A stretch of 64,000 bases of DNA from Clostridium collagenovorans DSM 3089 (GCF_900130005.1 NZ_FQXP01000003.1:496001-560000), one strand, 5' to 3'; numbered from the stretch's first letter, positions 53,401 through 59,413 are shown. Numbers and translations: made by a program. Notes: generated by a model from the sequence alone, not told the origin.

Positions 53401-54161
53401 TCTTTGGTGGAACACAATCATGCTTTGTAGGAGAAACCTTAGTAAGCACGGAAAATGGCGAAAAGAGAATAGACGAAATAAAAGAAGGAGAATACGTCTG
53501 GGCAGAGAATATAGAAACAGGAGAAAAAGAACTAAAGAAAGTACTACGAGTATATGAAAATGAAACAGATAAAATAGTTCACATAAAGGTAAATGGAGAA
53601 GAAATAGAAAGCACAGAAAATCATCCATTTTATGTAGAAGAAAGAGGATGGGTAAGCGCAAGTGAACTAAAAGTAGGAGATAAATTAAGAAGTAAAGAAG
53701 ATAAAATAGTAGTTGTAGAAGAAGTAGAAATAGAGCAATTAAAAGAAAAGATAAAAGTATACAACTTAGAAGTAGAAGACAATCATAACTACTATGTATC
53801 AGGAAATAAAGTACTAGTTCATAACACATGTAAAGAGGGTGGAGATAAAGCTAAAACAGGTCCAAAACCATTCGGGACAGGACCACATAATAAAAAGATA
53901 GCAGAGGTAGCTGATTCCGTTACAGATGGTACAGTTATAGCAGGTGGTCAAAGGTTACCAGAAAGAGGATTTAAAACTCCGAATGGAAAAAAATCAAGTA
54001 GAAGACCTGATATTTTAGTTGAGAAACCTGATGGGTCAATATATGGTATTAATTTAGGAAAGACAACTAAATCTGGAGTACCAATTAAAAGAGAAGTAGA
54101 AGCTCTGTATGATTTAGAGGATATTGGTATTGATATGCATTTTGTTCCGTATTTTAAATAA
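44394..54161 (+). CDS. Giant secreted Rhs/YD-repeat polymorphic toxin with Hint domain and C-terminal toxin tip
   Basis: A 3255-residue protein. 1-36: signal peptide (KRNIVLLLCSIMIINIITPG). About 40-240: beta-rich region. About 1050-1645: three tandem pairs of Ig/cadherin-like modules, each with an (A/T/S)PKI-like start and DxxGN ending. About 1645-1720: Rhs entry segment (LSLNRNYDNRNK, FGIGWTLGLDN). About 1843-2775: dozens of YD repeats. About 2775-2880: Rhs core (YYLYDGHGSVRALVD, RYMNPKTGTFVSMDEYPG). About 2900-3005: hydrophobic pretoxin segment. 3010-3144: Hint domain starting at Cys3010 (CFVGETLVST) and ending VHN-T, with NHPFYVEERGW inside. 3146-3255: toxin tip with RRPDILV and YGINLGKTTKSG, resembling restriction-nuclease-fold toxins. 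AAAGGAGG lies before the ATG. Likely a wall-associated contact toxin released by self-cleavage. Confidence 0.92.
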   Translation: MISKYLKISHFKRNIVLLLCSIMIINIITPGLKVFASEENSNKDNLDYVLFSNSNKNNLKFNVNSTFIEGNIYCGNDVEYTGEENLYINGDANILGEYEINKFNITKEKKNEKEKMASILEETVKNNNYGAVYKEDVEFKEDILDISKSLKVDGSLWINRTVLSGEGCILSKNDIKYDAINDKKNQYNVFLGSEEGNITISGSDIVINGIIYAPKGKVKINAKKLTVSGAIYADNIEFNGTQLTVNKNEKLVSGQLFKPDIVIEETGELKENRKITLDISKNKDCDILTEKNTVWSITPINHSNKDTSKEESVFIDEENSNAFTKNLIIKHSGEYLVKIKTKTNKRSYEYEKKLIIGEDKAPIADFTVKPVNLRGEDKKAKVEIKDISYSKDGDTIVNRIWSIQYDSNNNGDFSDEESKVISDRNETSVTFETSNVGKYKIELYVEETFDNTIEKFISKEDYKTANTENKIVQQKIFMVDNVKPEASIELETVPKTDLVFTVSNADTDKINKYGSKIEELKGSLEDQGIKTNISTVTTSSLTAQDKFAWKEYDHYNYSDWYLPTLEKHIIYEKNNIKMLGYSRTPLKDFLFVDDKNSSQKIFNFDIQRDTTDWHSIEGGGFLFNTTIENNKINGYCILLTQQGLKLVQINNANLDSFQNGGYEYVQNAGRLLQSFPISNLYAKHHIKIVVDSRSISVWDNDKIIIDNYKLPEENIGFGYGPITSHASHGCSQQSYFTFENIKMETVTGKSLAKVLEGYDWTEGASKYVINLSDEEVPDFKGDKQVGIVSKSLIENNIKFAGIGNEKNKAQYEKILKNTDGIYLDGEDILKSMDTLSNYVMSNEISKDYSVDRYITLEDEISYRNHYKDYENDEIEEELWEYEHDPKIFDNELKEIELISQNEPITKFIKTGAYSIRVKVRDNPVGNQEGLDEYKKWSDESIFQKVLIANTRPIADMDVNVYKDSKSKESCIINVVNKSFDNDHKSFENKGIEETNYKWKNIKEDKWNEGTIPNRAKVGETYLLALTVKDKEGILSNPCVKIIETDSLKEPEIVEDKEAPKIYIDLSKIKANVGEAVEIKAYAIDNMGVDNFELYINDEKVISNPGRIFYTGNKEEIVSIEAKARDIYGNESTEKRELQIIDDRDKIPPTIEVDNILQESLNTSPIKVIGTIKDNIALKYYKLEYKLKGTENFETLKEEAKEVSNGIIGEINPNILENGTYELRISAEDVAGNRVYVTYEYTINIEEGSRPTEKDTEPPKITIELSTTKAKLNEKINAIIKVEDNKAVEKVEVFKDEKLVMNSPGEIEFSEATAGIRKIKVIALDKEGNKSIKEAEVMIIDDRDKNSPIVNITSPLNGEVVKDKVSIKGTVKDDISLEKYKLQYKATASNQFITFAESTQCKENEEIGILDTNNLQDGNYKVRLIAEDKGGNTSIIEHEYIVDNKKKVDPDEPGQSNPDIESPKIKIALSNYTPEIGEEIKGYISVWDNVKVAEVKAFIDGKETQIVNNQISLTINELKTVFIEVTASDESGNKSRLETQCTAYNKEDKIPPKAEIKEIEEIITKPTTIIGTAKDETELSKYVLEYREKGDIKFNQFHESEVEKDNEVLGKFDPTTLGNGIYEIRLKAIDKGGNEATSIATVIVEGKMKIGHLSLGFQDITANLSGLNLSLNRNYDNRNKKNGDFGIGWTLGLDNIKFYERTKLGEGYEQIKQGSLLTTTYVVKETEPHDVMINYGDGTSDRFKVVLSPKQQLYVPLYSTNIEFECITNPNIKLEINGNKEKFIGGKVGYVENIDDFDPQEFILTTKDQSKIYFNKYTGIKSIESINGDKIKVTENGYEHSSGRGITFKRDSKGRIVEAKDPVSNVTSYNYDNNGDLVSVTNPLGNKVQFKYDDNHNIIEMLDPTGTPIVRNEYDEAGKIIRSIDAEGNVIEYTHDIDGRQEVVKDKLGNNTIYTYDDEGNVLSVIDALGNKTLNKYDDNNNLISSTDPLGNVTNFEYDSKNNLISSIDSLGNKINNTFNDRGQLTKIQGMGVTSLLVNYDENGNVSDASDAEGNKTSYSYDKNGKLSGVTDKLGSLLNVVYDSKGNVTSTIDANGNATEYNYDDLGRCISKKINKKIVNQDSKKKSNDTEVLTEVYVYDKLNNIIQVIDAEGNISIIEYNVSNKVEYVLDAKNRKTSYHYDKLGNLTEINYYDNTKETFKYDEKGNMIEAIDRNGQKLTYTYDKLDRLLSITLINGSKKEYSYDEKGRLKTESSLSGEVTSYEYDTLDRNTSITDAYGNKIKFTYNNASKLETMTDALGNVYKYEYDKNGNRTKLTLPDLTTMTLEYDERGRVVKEINQNNEETNYKYDKVDNLVEVKDALGGRWKYQYNEVGELASVEDANNNITKYQYDKLGRPIKVISPLGYEATTTYDEIGNVKSFTNYSGIKTTYEYDEGYRLVKETIKDDTIEYFYNKFGLLESVIDKHGETKYKYNELNLLEEKTLPNNVKLTYNYDKSGRISKFITPYGNTSYEYDKLDRIQRVVGRNGEATVYEYDALGNRTKVKYANGVTMKYSYDKCSRLVKEETLDKNGQVISKYLYTLGKCGERLKVEELDQSIEYKYDEINRLIEEKIIGSKKEKNYKYKYDAVGNRLSKEEDGIETTYKYNKLNQLLKENKENSETSYSYDKNGSLINQYSGEQNVAYSYNNKSQLINTTIQKGSEVSIESYEYDFEGNRIEKTVNEETINYIVNTNDYLAQVVAEVDERGNLLTYYNRGEELINLEREGNREKSKEIKYYLYDGHGSVRALVDKNGTVTDIYKYDAFGNILESEGSTENSYLYAGEQYDANTGFYYLRARYMNPKTGTFVSMDEYPGSVYDPVSLHKYLYANANPVMYKDPTGYFSLAELQVSTAISTILDSVQVMQIKKFFNIVNALTTIVDTGSTVLSLINGTASLSDVCAALAKGMLTGTLLNKICAISAVSVILKPILVVMDLVPILDGIQQALKDKNYPLAGLRILQGLAAIFGGTQSCFVGETLVSTENGEKRIDEIKEGEYVWAENIETGEKELKKVLRVYENETDKIVHIKVNGEEIESTENHPFYVEERGWVSASELKVGDKLRSKEDKIVVVEEVEIEQLKEKIKVYNLEVEDNHNYYVSGNKVLVHNTCKEGGDKAKTGPKPFGTGPHNKKIAEVADSVTDGTVIAGGQRLPERGFKTPNGKKSSRRPDILVEKPDGSIYGINLGKTTKSGVPIKREVEALYDLEDIGIDMHFVPYFK

Positions 54162-54178
54162 GGAGGATAACGCGAGAT

Positions 54179-54721
54179 ATGGCTAAAATTAATTTTCAAT
54201 TTCATGCAATAAATGATGAAGTAATAGAAGTTATTAAGAAGTCAGTTTTACAATACAATTTATACTTAGTTTCCATACAACTATTTCCTAAATTTAGTTG
54301 CGAGATAATAAGAAAAGAAGAGTTTAATGAAAAAGAGGATATTATATATAATAGCAGAATGATATTATTATATAATTATGAACCAAACGTATCAGTAAAA
54401 GATTATAATGATTTTTTAGATAAAAATAATGATAGTCTTATATTTGAGATTGGAATGCAAAAAGAAGAGGAGCTAAAGGAATCAAGAATATCAAGTATAA
54501 CAGAAAATAAAGATACATTAAAAATATGGAAAGATATTGTTAAAAGATTTAAAAGTACTATGTTAAAGGGAGCATGGGTTGTTAATCCGAGTAATGGGGC
54601 AAAGGAGTATTACAAAAGTCATTGTTATACTTCATCAGCAAAGGAATTGTTTCAAAAAGGTATTGAAATTTTACCTTATGCTGGATGGAGTAAGTATATA
54701 TTGAATAAAGAAATGATATAG
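54179..54721 (+). CDS. Candidate immunity protein for the Rhs toxin tip
   Basis: A 180-residue cytoplasmic protein with no signal peptide, starting 17 bp after the rhs stop. I do not recognise the family. Position and size fit an immunity protein neutralising the toxin encoded by the last about 110 codons of rhs. AAGGAGG lies 12 bp before ATG 54179, longer than ideal. Conspicuous stretches are KGAWVVNPSNGAKEYYKSH and ILPYAGWSKYIL. A terminator and a conserved hairpin follow within 180 bp. Confidence 0.7.
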   Translation: MAKINFQFHAINDEVIEVIKKSVLQYNLYLVSIQLFPKFSCEIIRKEEFNEKEDIIYNSRMILLYNYEPNVSVKDYNDFLDKNNDSLIFEIGMQKEEELKESRISSITENKDTLKIWKDIVKRFKSTMLKGAWVVNPSNGAKEYYKSHCYTSSAKELFQKGIEILPYAGWSKYILNKEMI

Positions 54722-54819
54722 TATAGACAGCAAAATATTGAACTAACTAGATGCAAAATTTTTAGTAGTTGTTACGCATGCTTCAAAGATAAGTATAATA
54801 TTGAATTGTAGTAAATAAA

Positions 54820-54849
54820 TTCACTGCATAATATTAATAATGCAGTGAA
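54820..54849 (+). repeat. Conserved cassette hairpin, copy 1
   Basis: TTCACTGCAT pairs perfectly with ATGCAGTGAA around a 10-nt loop (AATATTAATA). A second, diverged copy at 55702-55731 keeps all ten pairs. No T run follows, so it is not a simple terminator. Confidence 0.65.
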
Positions 54850-54857
54850 AGAAATTA

Positions 54858-54898
54858 AAAGGTTAATGTTTCATGGAATAGAGCATTAATCTTTTTTT
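54858..54898 (+). terminator. Terminator after the immunity gene
   Basis: AAAGGTTAATG pairs with CATTAATCTTT (one G-T pair), followed by TTTT. Confidence 0.7.
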
Positions 54899-55086
54899 CA
54901 AGTAATGCCAAGTATAGAAATGCAAGAGGTAGCATGATAAAATAAGAGCAATAGATTATAGGAATATAATGTTAAAAAATCTAGCTACATAGCACTAAAA
55001 ATGGTAAGTGATAAAAAATAGTTGAAAAGTAATGTGAAGCATTGAAAACACTAGGTTAAATAATGATAAGATGTTAAGACAGACTC

Positions 55087-55434
55087 TGCCCCAAGGGGGC
55101 GGCTGACCCTAAAGATATACATTTAATGCAAAGTTCAATAAAAAATCAGACTGGAAGCCATACCGTTCTTGAAAATGCAGAAGCGTTAAAGAATGGAACA
55201 TTAAAAGCAAGTTATTTACCTAATATAAAGGTATAGAAAGATGATGAAGGAAAAATGTGGACATTAGACCATAGGAGATTGGGTGCATTTAAGCAATCTG
55301 GATTGAATGAAATCTCAATACAATGGGCTACACCAGAAGAAGTAGCTAGTCAAATGTGGAAAATGACAACGAAAAATGGTGGAACATCAATTAAATTAAA
55401 ACTAGGAAATGGTGAAAGAATGATTATAAAATAG
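55087..55434 (+). pseudogene. Displaced Rhs C-terminal toxin tip, broken by an amber codon
   Basis: The frame reads C-PKGAADPKDIHLMQSS at the start, EALKNGTLKASYLP, then KV-stop-KDDEGKMWTLDHRRLGA and ends in KLGNGERMIIK. From memory this is a common Rhs toxin tip whose members have Trp in KVW-KDD. The TAG at 55234-55236 would then be a TGG-to-TAG change. The recognisable frame starts at a TGC just where a Hint domain would be cut, so this is an orphan toxin cassette without its Rhs body. There is no start codon or ribosome-binding site. The LDHRR segment recalls ParB-like folds (inference). Confidence 0.82.
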
Positions 55435-55464
55435 AAAAGGAAGATATACACAGAAATTAAAGAT

Positions 55465-55692
55465 GTGAAAACTAAAGAGGACTTTTTAAGATTCTTAGAA
55501 ATGCTAGCAAATGATAGAAAAAGTAATGCTGAGGAATGGGAGAATAAGCGTGTAGAAGATTATTTATTATCGATACAATCTTGGACTGAAGATATGGAAG
55601 GATATTACGAGAATAATAATCTTGAAGTACCACAAAATATTAATTGGAACTTTATTGCTACTATTTTCTATGTTGGAAAAATTTATGAATAG
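55465..55692 (+). CDS. Orphan immunity protein (DUF7660/Imm-like), start codon doubtful
   Basis: The 75-residue reading frame has the features of small acidic Rhs immunity proteins: FLRFLEMLANDRKSNAEEWE near the N-terminus, SIQSW, then NWNFIATIFYVGKIYE at the C-terminus. It lies directly behind the displaced toxin remnant, in the same frame and order expected of a toxin-immunity pair. The only listed start is GTG 55465, without a ribosome-binding site. Upstream in frame, ATA at 55444 follows AAAAGG and may be a former ATG. It may be silent, or expressed from the GTG. Confidence 0.6.
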   Translation: MKTKEDFLRFLEMLANDRKSNAEEWENKRVEDYLLSIQSWTEDMEGYYENNNLEVPQNINWNFIATIFYVGKIYE

Positions 55693-55701
55693 GTAGATAA
55701 A

Positions 55702-55731
55702 CTTACTGCGTAATCTAAATAATGTAGTGAG
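55702..55731 (+). repeat. Conserved cassette hairpin, copy 2
   Basis: CTTACTGCGT pairs with ATGTAGTGAG using seven Watson-Crick and three G-T pairs around a 10-nt loop (AATCTAAATA). Differences from copy 1 preserve the stem: one pair changed T-A to C-G and three became G-T. It starts 9 bp after the orphan immunity stop. Confidence 0.65.
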
Positions 55732-55866
55732 CATGGGGAAAAGGGGGAAGAGTGGTAGAGAAAATTATAAAGTTAATTTTAGATTATGAAACTAAAAATA
55801 CTTCATAAAGTTTTTATCACCTTAACCCCCTTTCAACCTAAAGTAAAAGAAAATATAGTTGTAATA

Positions 55867-55903
55867 AAAATATCTATACTTCAATAGTATAGATATTTTT
55901 TTA
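55867..55903 (+). terminator. Intrinsic terminator in the cassette graveyard
   Basis: AAATATCTATACT pairs with AGTATAGATATTT, followed by a T run (TTTTT). The sequence from 55732 to 55866 contains no ORF that I can support. Confidence 0.7.
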
Positions 55904-55965
55904 TACAATTATATTGAGATAGTAGAAGATACAGAAAATGCTACTGAAATACTGAAATACTTTAA

Positions 55966-56314
55966 TACTTTATAAAAGCCAAGATATCTAGGATTGAAAA
56001 ATACCATAAGATGAAAAGTAGGGAACCAAAATCTATGATTTGGGGTGAATCACTTTCACAGAGTGCAGGCAAGGAAGTCCTAGGCTCAACAATTCCACTT
56101 GAAATCGAGGGGAACTATGAACATATAATATGTAGGGTAAAATCAATTCCACTTAGAAATAAAAATAATTGAAAATATAAAACATATAAATAATGTAAAT
56201 AGGAGCTTGGTACTCGGAAATAAGGACGGGGGTGGGTGGGAACAAGAACTTAAAGTCTATTTCAATAAAATAAATAAGAAAAAAGAAATTGAAGAAAATA
56301 TAAAGAAGAATTAA
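55966..56314 (+). pseudogene. Decayed coding sequence of unknown origin in two frames
   Basis: From 55966 to 56172 one frame is open and protein-like (SMIWGESLSQSAGKEVLG, STIPLEIEGNYEHI, ending RNKNN-stop). From 56168 to 56314 a second frame continues (LVLGNKDGGGWEQELKVYF, ending IKKN-stop). Codon use and composition look coding, and the 5-base overlap suggests one gene split by a frameshift, or two remnants. The position among displaced Rhs cassettes suggests another toxin or immunity remnant. I do not recognise the family. Confidence 0.45.
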
Positions 56315-56396
56315 CAATAATAAATAATTGAGTAAGGTAATAGAATCCTAAGGGATTGTATAAGTTCACTATGCTAAATCAAAGATTTAGAACCTC

Positions 56397-56700
56397 ACTT
56401 AAAATGTGTGCAATTTCAGCAGTAAGTGTTATATTAAAAGCAAAACTTGTGGTCATGGATTTGGTGCCGATTTTAGATGGTATACAAGAGGCACTAAAGG
56501 ATAAAGATTATCCATTAGTAGGCTTAAGAATACTTCAATGGCCAGCCGCAATCTTTGGTGGAACACAATCATGCTTTGTAGGAGAAACCTTAGTAAGCAC
56601 TGAAAATGGTGAAAAGAGAATAGAGGAAATAAAAGAAGGAGAATAGACTTTATAAGAGAATATAGCGACTGAATATAATAGGAAGTTAAAGAGGTATATT
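56397..56700 (+). pseudogene. Duplicated fragment of the rhs pretoxin/Hint region with stop codons
   Basis: This stretch is nearly identical to rhs 53255-53490: CAISAVSVILK, LVVMDLVPILDGIQ, then CFVGETLVSTENGEKRI. It therefore repeats the pretoxin hydrophobic segment and the first strands of the Hint domain. It is then broken by TAG at 56644-56646 and TAA at 56653-56655, and similarity fades near 56700. No start signal is evident. It is a leftover of an earlier rhs C-terminus and a natural stretch of homology for toxin-tip exchange. Confidence 0.85.
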
Positions 56701-56828
56701 GAGGAGATATATAAGTATATAAGATAAGTAATATATTTAAAAGTTTACTTTTTCATAAAGAATACTCTAACATAAATCAAGTATTAGCATAATATAAATT
56801 AATAAGCTAAATGAGATAGGAGGAAACT

Positions 56829-58214
56829 ATGATTGTAAAAGATGTATTTGATTTTAGACTAGAGTTTTCAGATCAATTAATGACATACAACACTATAAGA
56901 ACTGGTTTTATAAATAAAGCACAAGAAGCTAAGGATGAGTTTTATACTGTAGCTACAGAAGAAAAATATAACAATAAAGAAAATGAAGAGTTAATGAATA
57001 ATATATTATTGGGAACAATTGAGGACTATGTAATACCAATGCTTATTAAAAAGGGCATAGTTAGTATAGATTTAAAGAAATTTTTAAAGTTACATGAGAA
57101 AAAAAGTTCTTTGAAAAAGTGCTATAAGGCTTGTCAAAGAAATTGTGAGGAACATAAGGATGAGAAGAAAATATCATTAGGAACTATATTATCTAAGCCT
57201 TTAAAAAATGAAGGAGTAAAAAGAGTATTAAAGGAAGTAAAAAATAATACAGATCATTTAAGTAAGGGAATAAAGAGTATTAATCAATCCATAAAAGGAA
57301 TAGCTAATAAGTATAACATTATAAATGAAGATGCACATATGAATAAGATTGCTAACTTAATATATGAAGATATATTTAATATGCATTATACAGTTACAGA
57401 GATATTTAATGAGTATTTACAGCTAAACTTGTCTAGTTACCCTAATAAAGAAATAGAAGAGAGAATAGAATCAAGATTAAATAATATAAGAAAGTATGAT
57501 ATAGAAAGTATCGTCTTAAGAAGAATAATTAAAGAGTCCTTACAAGAGGATCCTTATAGTGAACCGCTATATGAAACTATTTTAGATTTATATGGTGATG
57601 CTAATAAGGAACTTTCCAATTTAGCTAAACTATTTGTAGTTGATATAAATAAATGTAAAAATCAATTATTAGAAGGTAAATTTAATTCCTTGGATAGAAA
57701 TACGGAAGAGGGTTGTAAAGAATCTAAAAGAGAATTTATTAAATTTGCAAATAAACTTAATGTAGATAATACAAAAAAATATATAAATATTATGGAAAAA
57801 GATTTAATAAAATTTGATATAGAGTTTAGAACTGTAGAAGACTTAGTTTTTGAAACAAGAGAAGAGGCATCCTTAGCACAAAGCGATAAGGTTAGATTAG
57901 ATGCTATATGTTCAAAAATTAAAGAGTGTGATGAAGAGGATTTAAGCGAAATAAGAAAAGATATTTTAGATAGTACTTTCAAAACTAAATTATATGAGGT
58001 TTATATAGCAAGAATTGATGAGAAATTAAAAGAGTTAGTAGAAAAAAGAGAGGCTTTAGTTTTTGAAAAATTGTTAAGTGAATGTAATATGAAAGATGCT
58101 AATAGTGTTGAGGAATTGATTAATTATATAGAAAGCAATAGAAAGACCTATAAAAGTAATCAATGTGATATAGCCTTAGAATATTTAAATAAAAGATTAA
58201 GAAAATTACAATAG
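56829..58214 (+). CDS. Unrecognised large helical protein (461 aa)
   Basis: A charged, Lys/Glu-rich, mostly helical protein with coiled-coil-like stretches and no membrane segment. Distinctive features are a basic Cys-containing segment KKCYKACQRNCEEHK near residues 95-110 and a heptad-like C-terminal third. AGGAGG lies 6 bp before the ATG, and a good terminator follows, so it is a real single gene. I know no family for it. It marks the end of the Rhs region but nothing links it functionally. Confidence 0.75.
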   Translation: MIVKDVFDFRLEFSDQLMTYNTIRTGFINKAQEAKDEFYTVATEEKYNNKENEELMNNILLGTIEDYVIPMLIKKGIVSIDLKKFLKLHEKKSSLKKCYKACQRNCEEHKDEKKISLGTILSKPLKNEGVKRVLKEVKNNTDHLSKGIKSINQSIKGIANKYNIINEDAHMNKIANLIYEDIFNMHYTVTEIFNEYLQLNLSSYPNKEIEERIESRLNNIRKYDIESIVLRRIIKESLQEDPYSEPLYETILDLYGDANKELSNLAKLFVVDINKCKNQLLEGKFNSLDRNTEEGCKESKREFIKFANKLNVDNTKKYINIMEKDLIKFDIEFRTVEDLVFETREEASLAQSDKVRLDAICSKIKECDEEDLSEIRKDILDSTFKTKLYEVYIARIDEKLKELVEKREALVFEKLLSECNMKDANSVEELINYIESNRKTYKSNQCDIALEYLNKRLRKLQ

Positions 58215-58223
58215 ATTAATTGC

Positions 58224-58268
58224 AAAGAACCATAAATTCTATTTAAGGATTCATGGTTCTTTCTATTC
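58224..58268 (+). terminator. Intrinsic terminator
   Basis: AAAGAACCAT (58224-58233) pairs with ATGGTTCTTT (58253-58262); T-rich tail. Confidence 0.75.
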
Positions 58269-58369
58269 TAAGGTACTATAAAATTAACTTTTAACTAATT
58301 GATATATGATATAATATTTAAGATGAAATTTAAGTAAAAGGTTATGAGGTGAAATAAGAGGTGAAATAA

Positions 58370-59413
58370 GTGGAGAGGACTATTCTTCATGTAGATATGG
58401 ACGCATTTTTTGCATCAGTAGAAGTTATGGATAATAAAATTCTTAAAGGAAAACCAGTAATCGTTGGAGGGGTATCGCAGCGAGGTGTTGTTGCTACCTG
58501 TTCTTATGAGGCTAGAAAATATGGGGTTAAATCTGCTATGCCAGGGTATATTGCAAAGGCGTTATGTCCTATGGGCATATTTCTAAATCCTAGATTTTAT
58601 AGGTATAAAGAAATATCTAACATGGTTTTTGACATACTTAATTCTATAACTTCAAAGGTAGAAGCTGTTAGTATAGATGAGGCTTATTTAGATATTACAG
58701 AAGAAAATAGAGATCCCTTAGAGGTTGCTAAAGAAATAAAATATAGGGTAAAAAGTGAGTTAGGTTTAACGATTTCTGTTGGAATATCATACAATAAGTT
58801 TTTAGCTAAGTTAGGTTCAGACTGGAATAAACCAGATGGACTTATGGTTATAAGTAAGAAAATGATTCCCAAGATATTGTTTCCATTACCTATAAATAAG
58901 GTACATGGCTTAGGTAAAAGATCTGTTACAAGATTAAATAACATAGGAATATATAATGTAGAGCAATTATATAAGCTAGAAAAAGAATTTCTAAATGAAT
59001 ACTTTGGAAAGTTTGGATCTGAAATATATGAAAGAATAAGAGGGGAAGATAAAAGAGAGGTTGCAACTACGAGAGATAGAAAGTCTGTGGGCAAAGAAAG
59101 GACTTTGGGAATTGATACTAATGATAAAGAAATGTTAAAGGAATATTTAAAGGAATTTGCTAAAAATATAAGTACATATTTAAATGATAGAAATTTAGGT
59201 GGAAAAACTATAACCTTAAAGATAAAGACTTCAGATTTCGAAAGTCATACTAAAAGTAAGAGTTTCGAGTATTATCTTTCTAATGAAGAAGAAATATTTG
59301 GAGAAGGATTTAAATTATTAAATAGTTTAGAGTTAGAGAAGGAGCTTAGATTAATAGGACTTTCTATTAGTAACTTAAAAACTAAGGAAATGGAGCAGTT
59401 AAAGTTTTTTTAA
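58370..59413 (+). CDS. dinB: DNA polymerase IV (Y-family, translesion)
   Basis: A 347-residue Y-family polymerase that copies past DNA lesions. The palm carries ILHVDMDAFFASVE with the metal-binding Asp, and VSIDEAYLD with the second Asp-Glu. The YEARKYGVKSAMPGYIAK finger region and little-finger domain are complete, but it ends without an obvious long clamp-binding tail (KEMEQLKFF could serve as a short one). Translation begins at GTG 58370 after the second of two tandem GAGGTGAAATAA copies. An extended -10 (TGA-TATAAT, 58307-58315) lies 55 bp upstream. No LexA box is evident by eye. Confidence 0.92.
   Translation: MERTILHVDMDAFFASVEVMDNKILKGKPVIVGGVSQRGVVATCSYEARKYGVKSAMPGYIAKALCPMGIFLNPRFYRYKEISNMVFDILNSITSKVEAVSIDEAYLDITEENRDPLEVAKEIKYRVKSELGLTISVGISYNKFLAKLGSDWNKPDGLMVISKKMIPKILFPLPINKVHGLGKRSVTRLNNIGIYNVEQLYKLEKEFLNEYFGKFGSEIYERIRGEDKREVATTRDRKSVGKERTLGIDTNDKEMLKEYLKEFAKNISTYLNDRNLGGKTITLKIKTSDFESHTKSKSFEYYLSNEEEIFGEGFKLLNSLELEKELRLIGLSISNLKTKEMEQLKFF

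Larger units (their letters stand above)
54722..55086 (+). other. Non-coding interval between immunity gene and displaced toxin remnant
   Basis: Within these 365 bases I see the conserved hairpin at 54820-54849 and a terminator at 54858-54898. From 54900 to 55086 all frames are closed by stops. It may be fully decayed Rhs/Hint sequence, but I cannot align it by eye. Confidence 0.5.

Noticed and set aside
56000..56250. GG-rich stretch as a group II intron or structured RNA remnant
   Set aside because: No domain V hairpin or known riboswitch core could be found, while an open protein-like frame covers most of it.
53257..56720. The repeated pretoxin/Hint segments as insertion-sequence or transposon ends
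   Set aside because: Repeats are direct, coding and unequal, without terminal inverted repeats, target duplications or a transposase; a duplicated Rhs end explains them.
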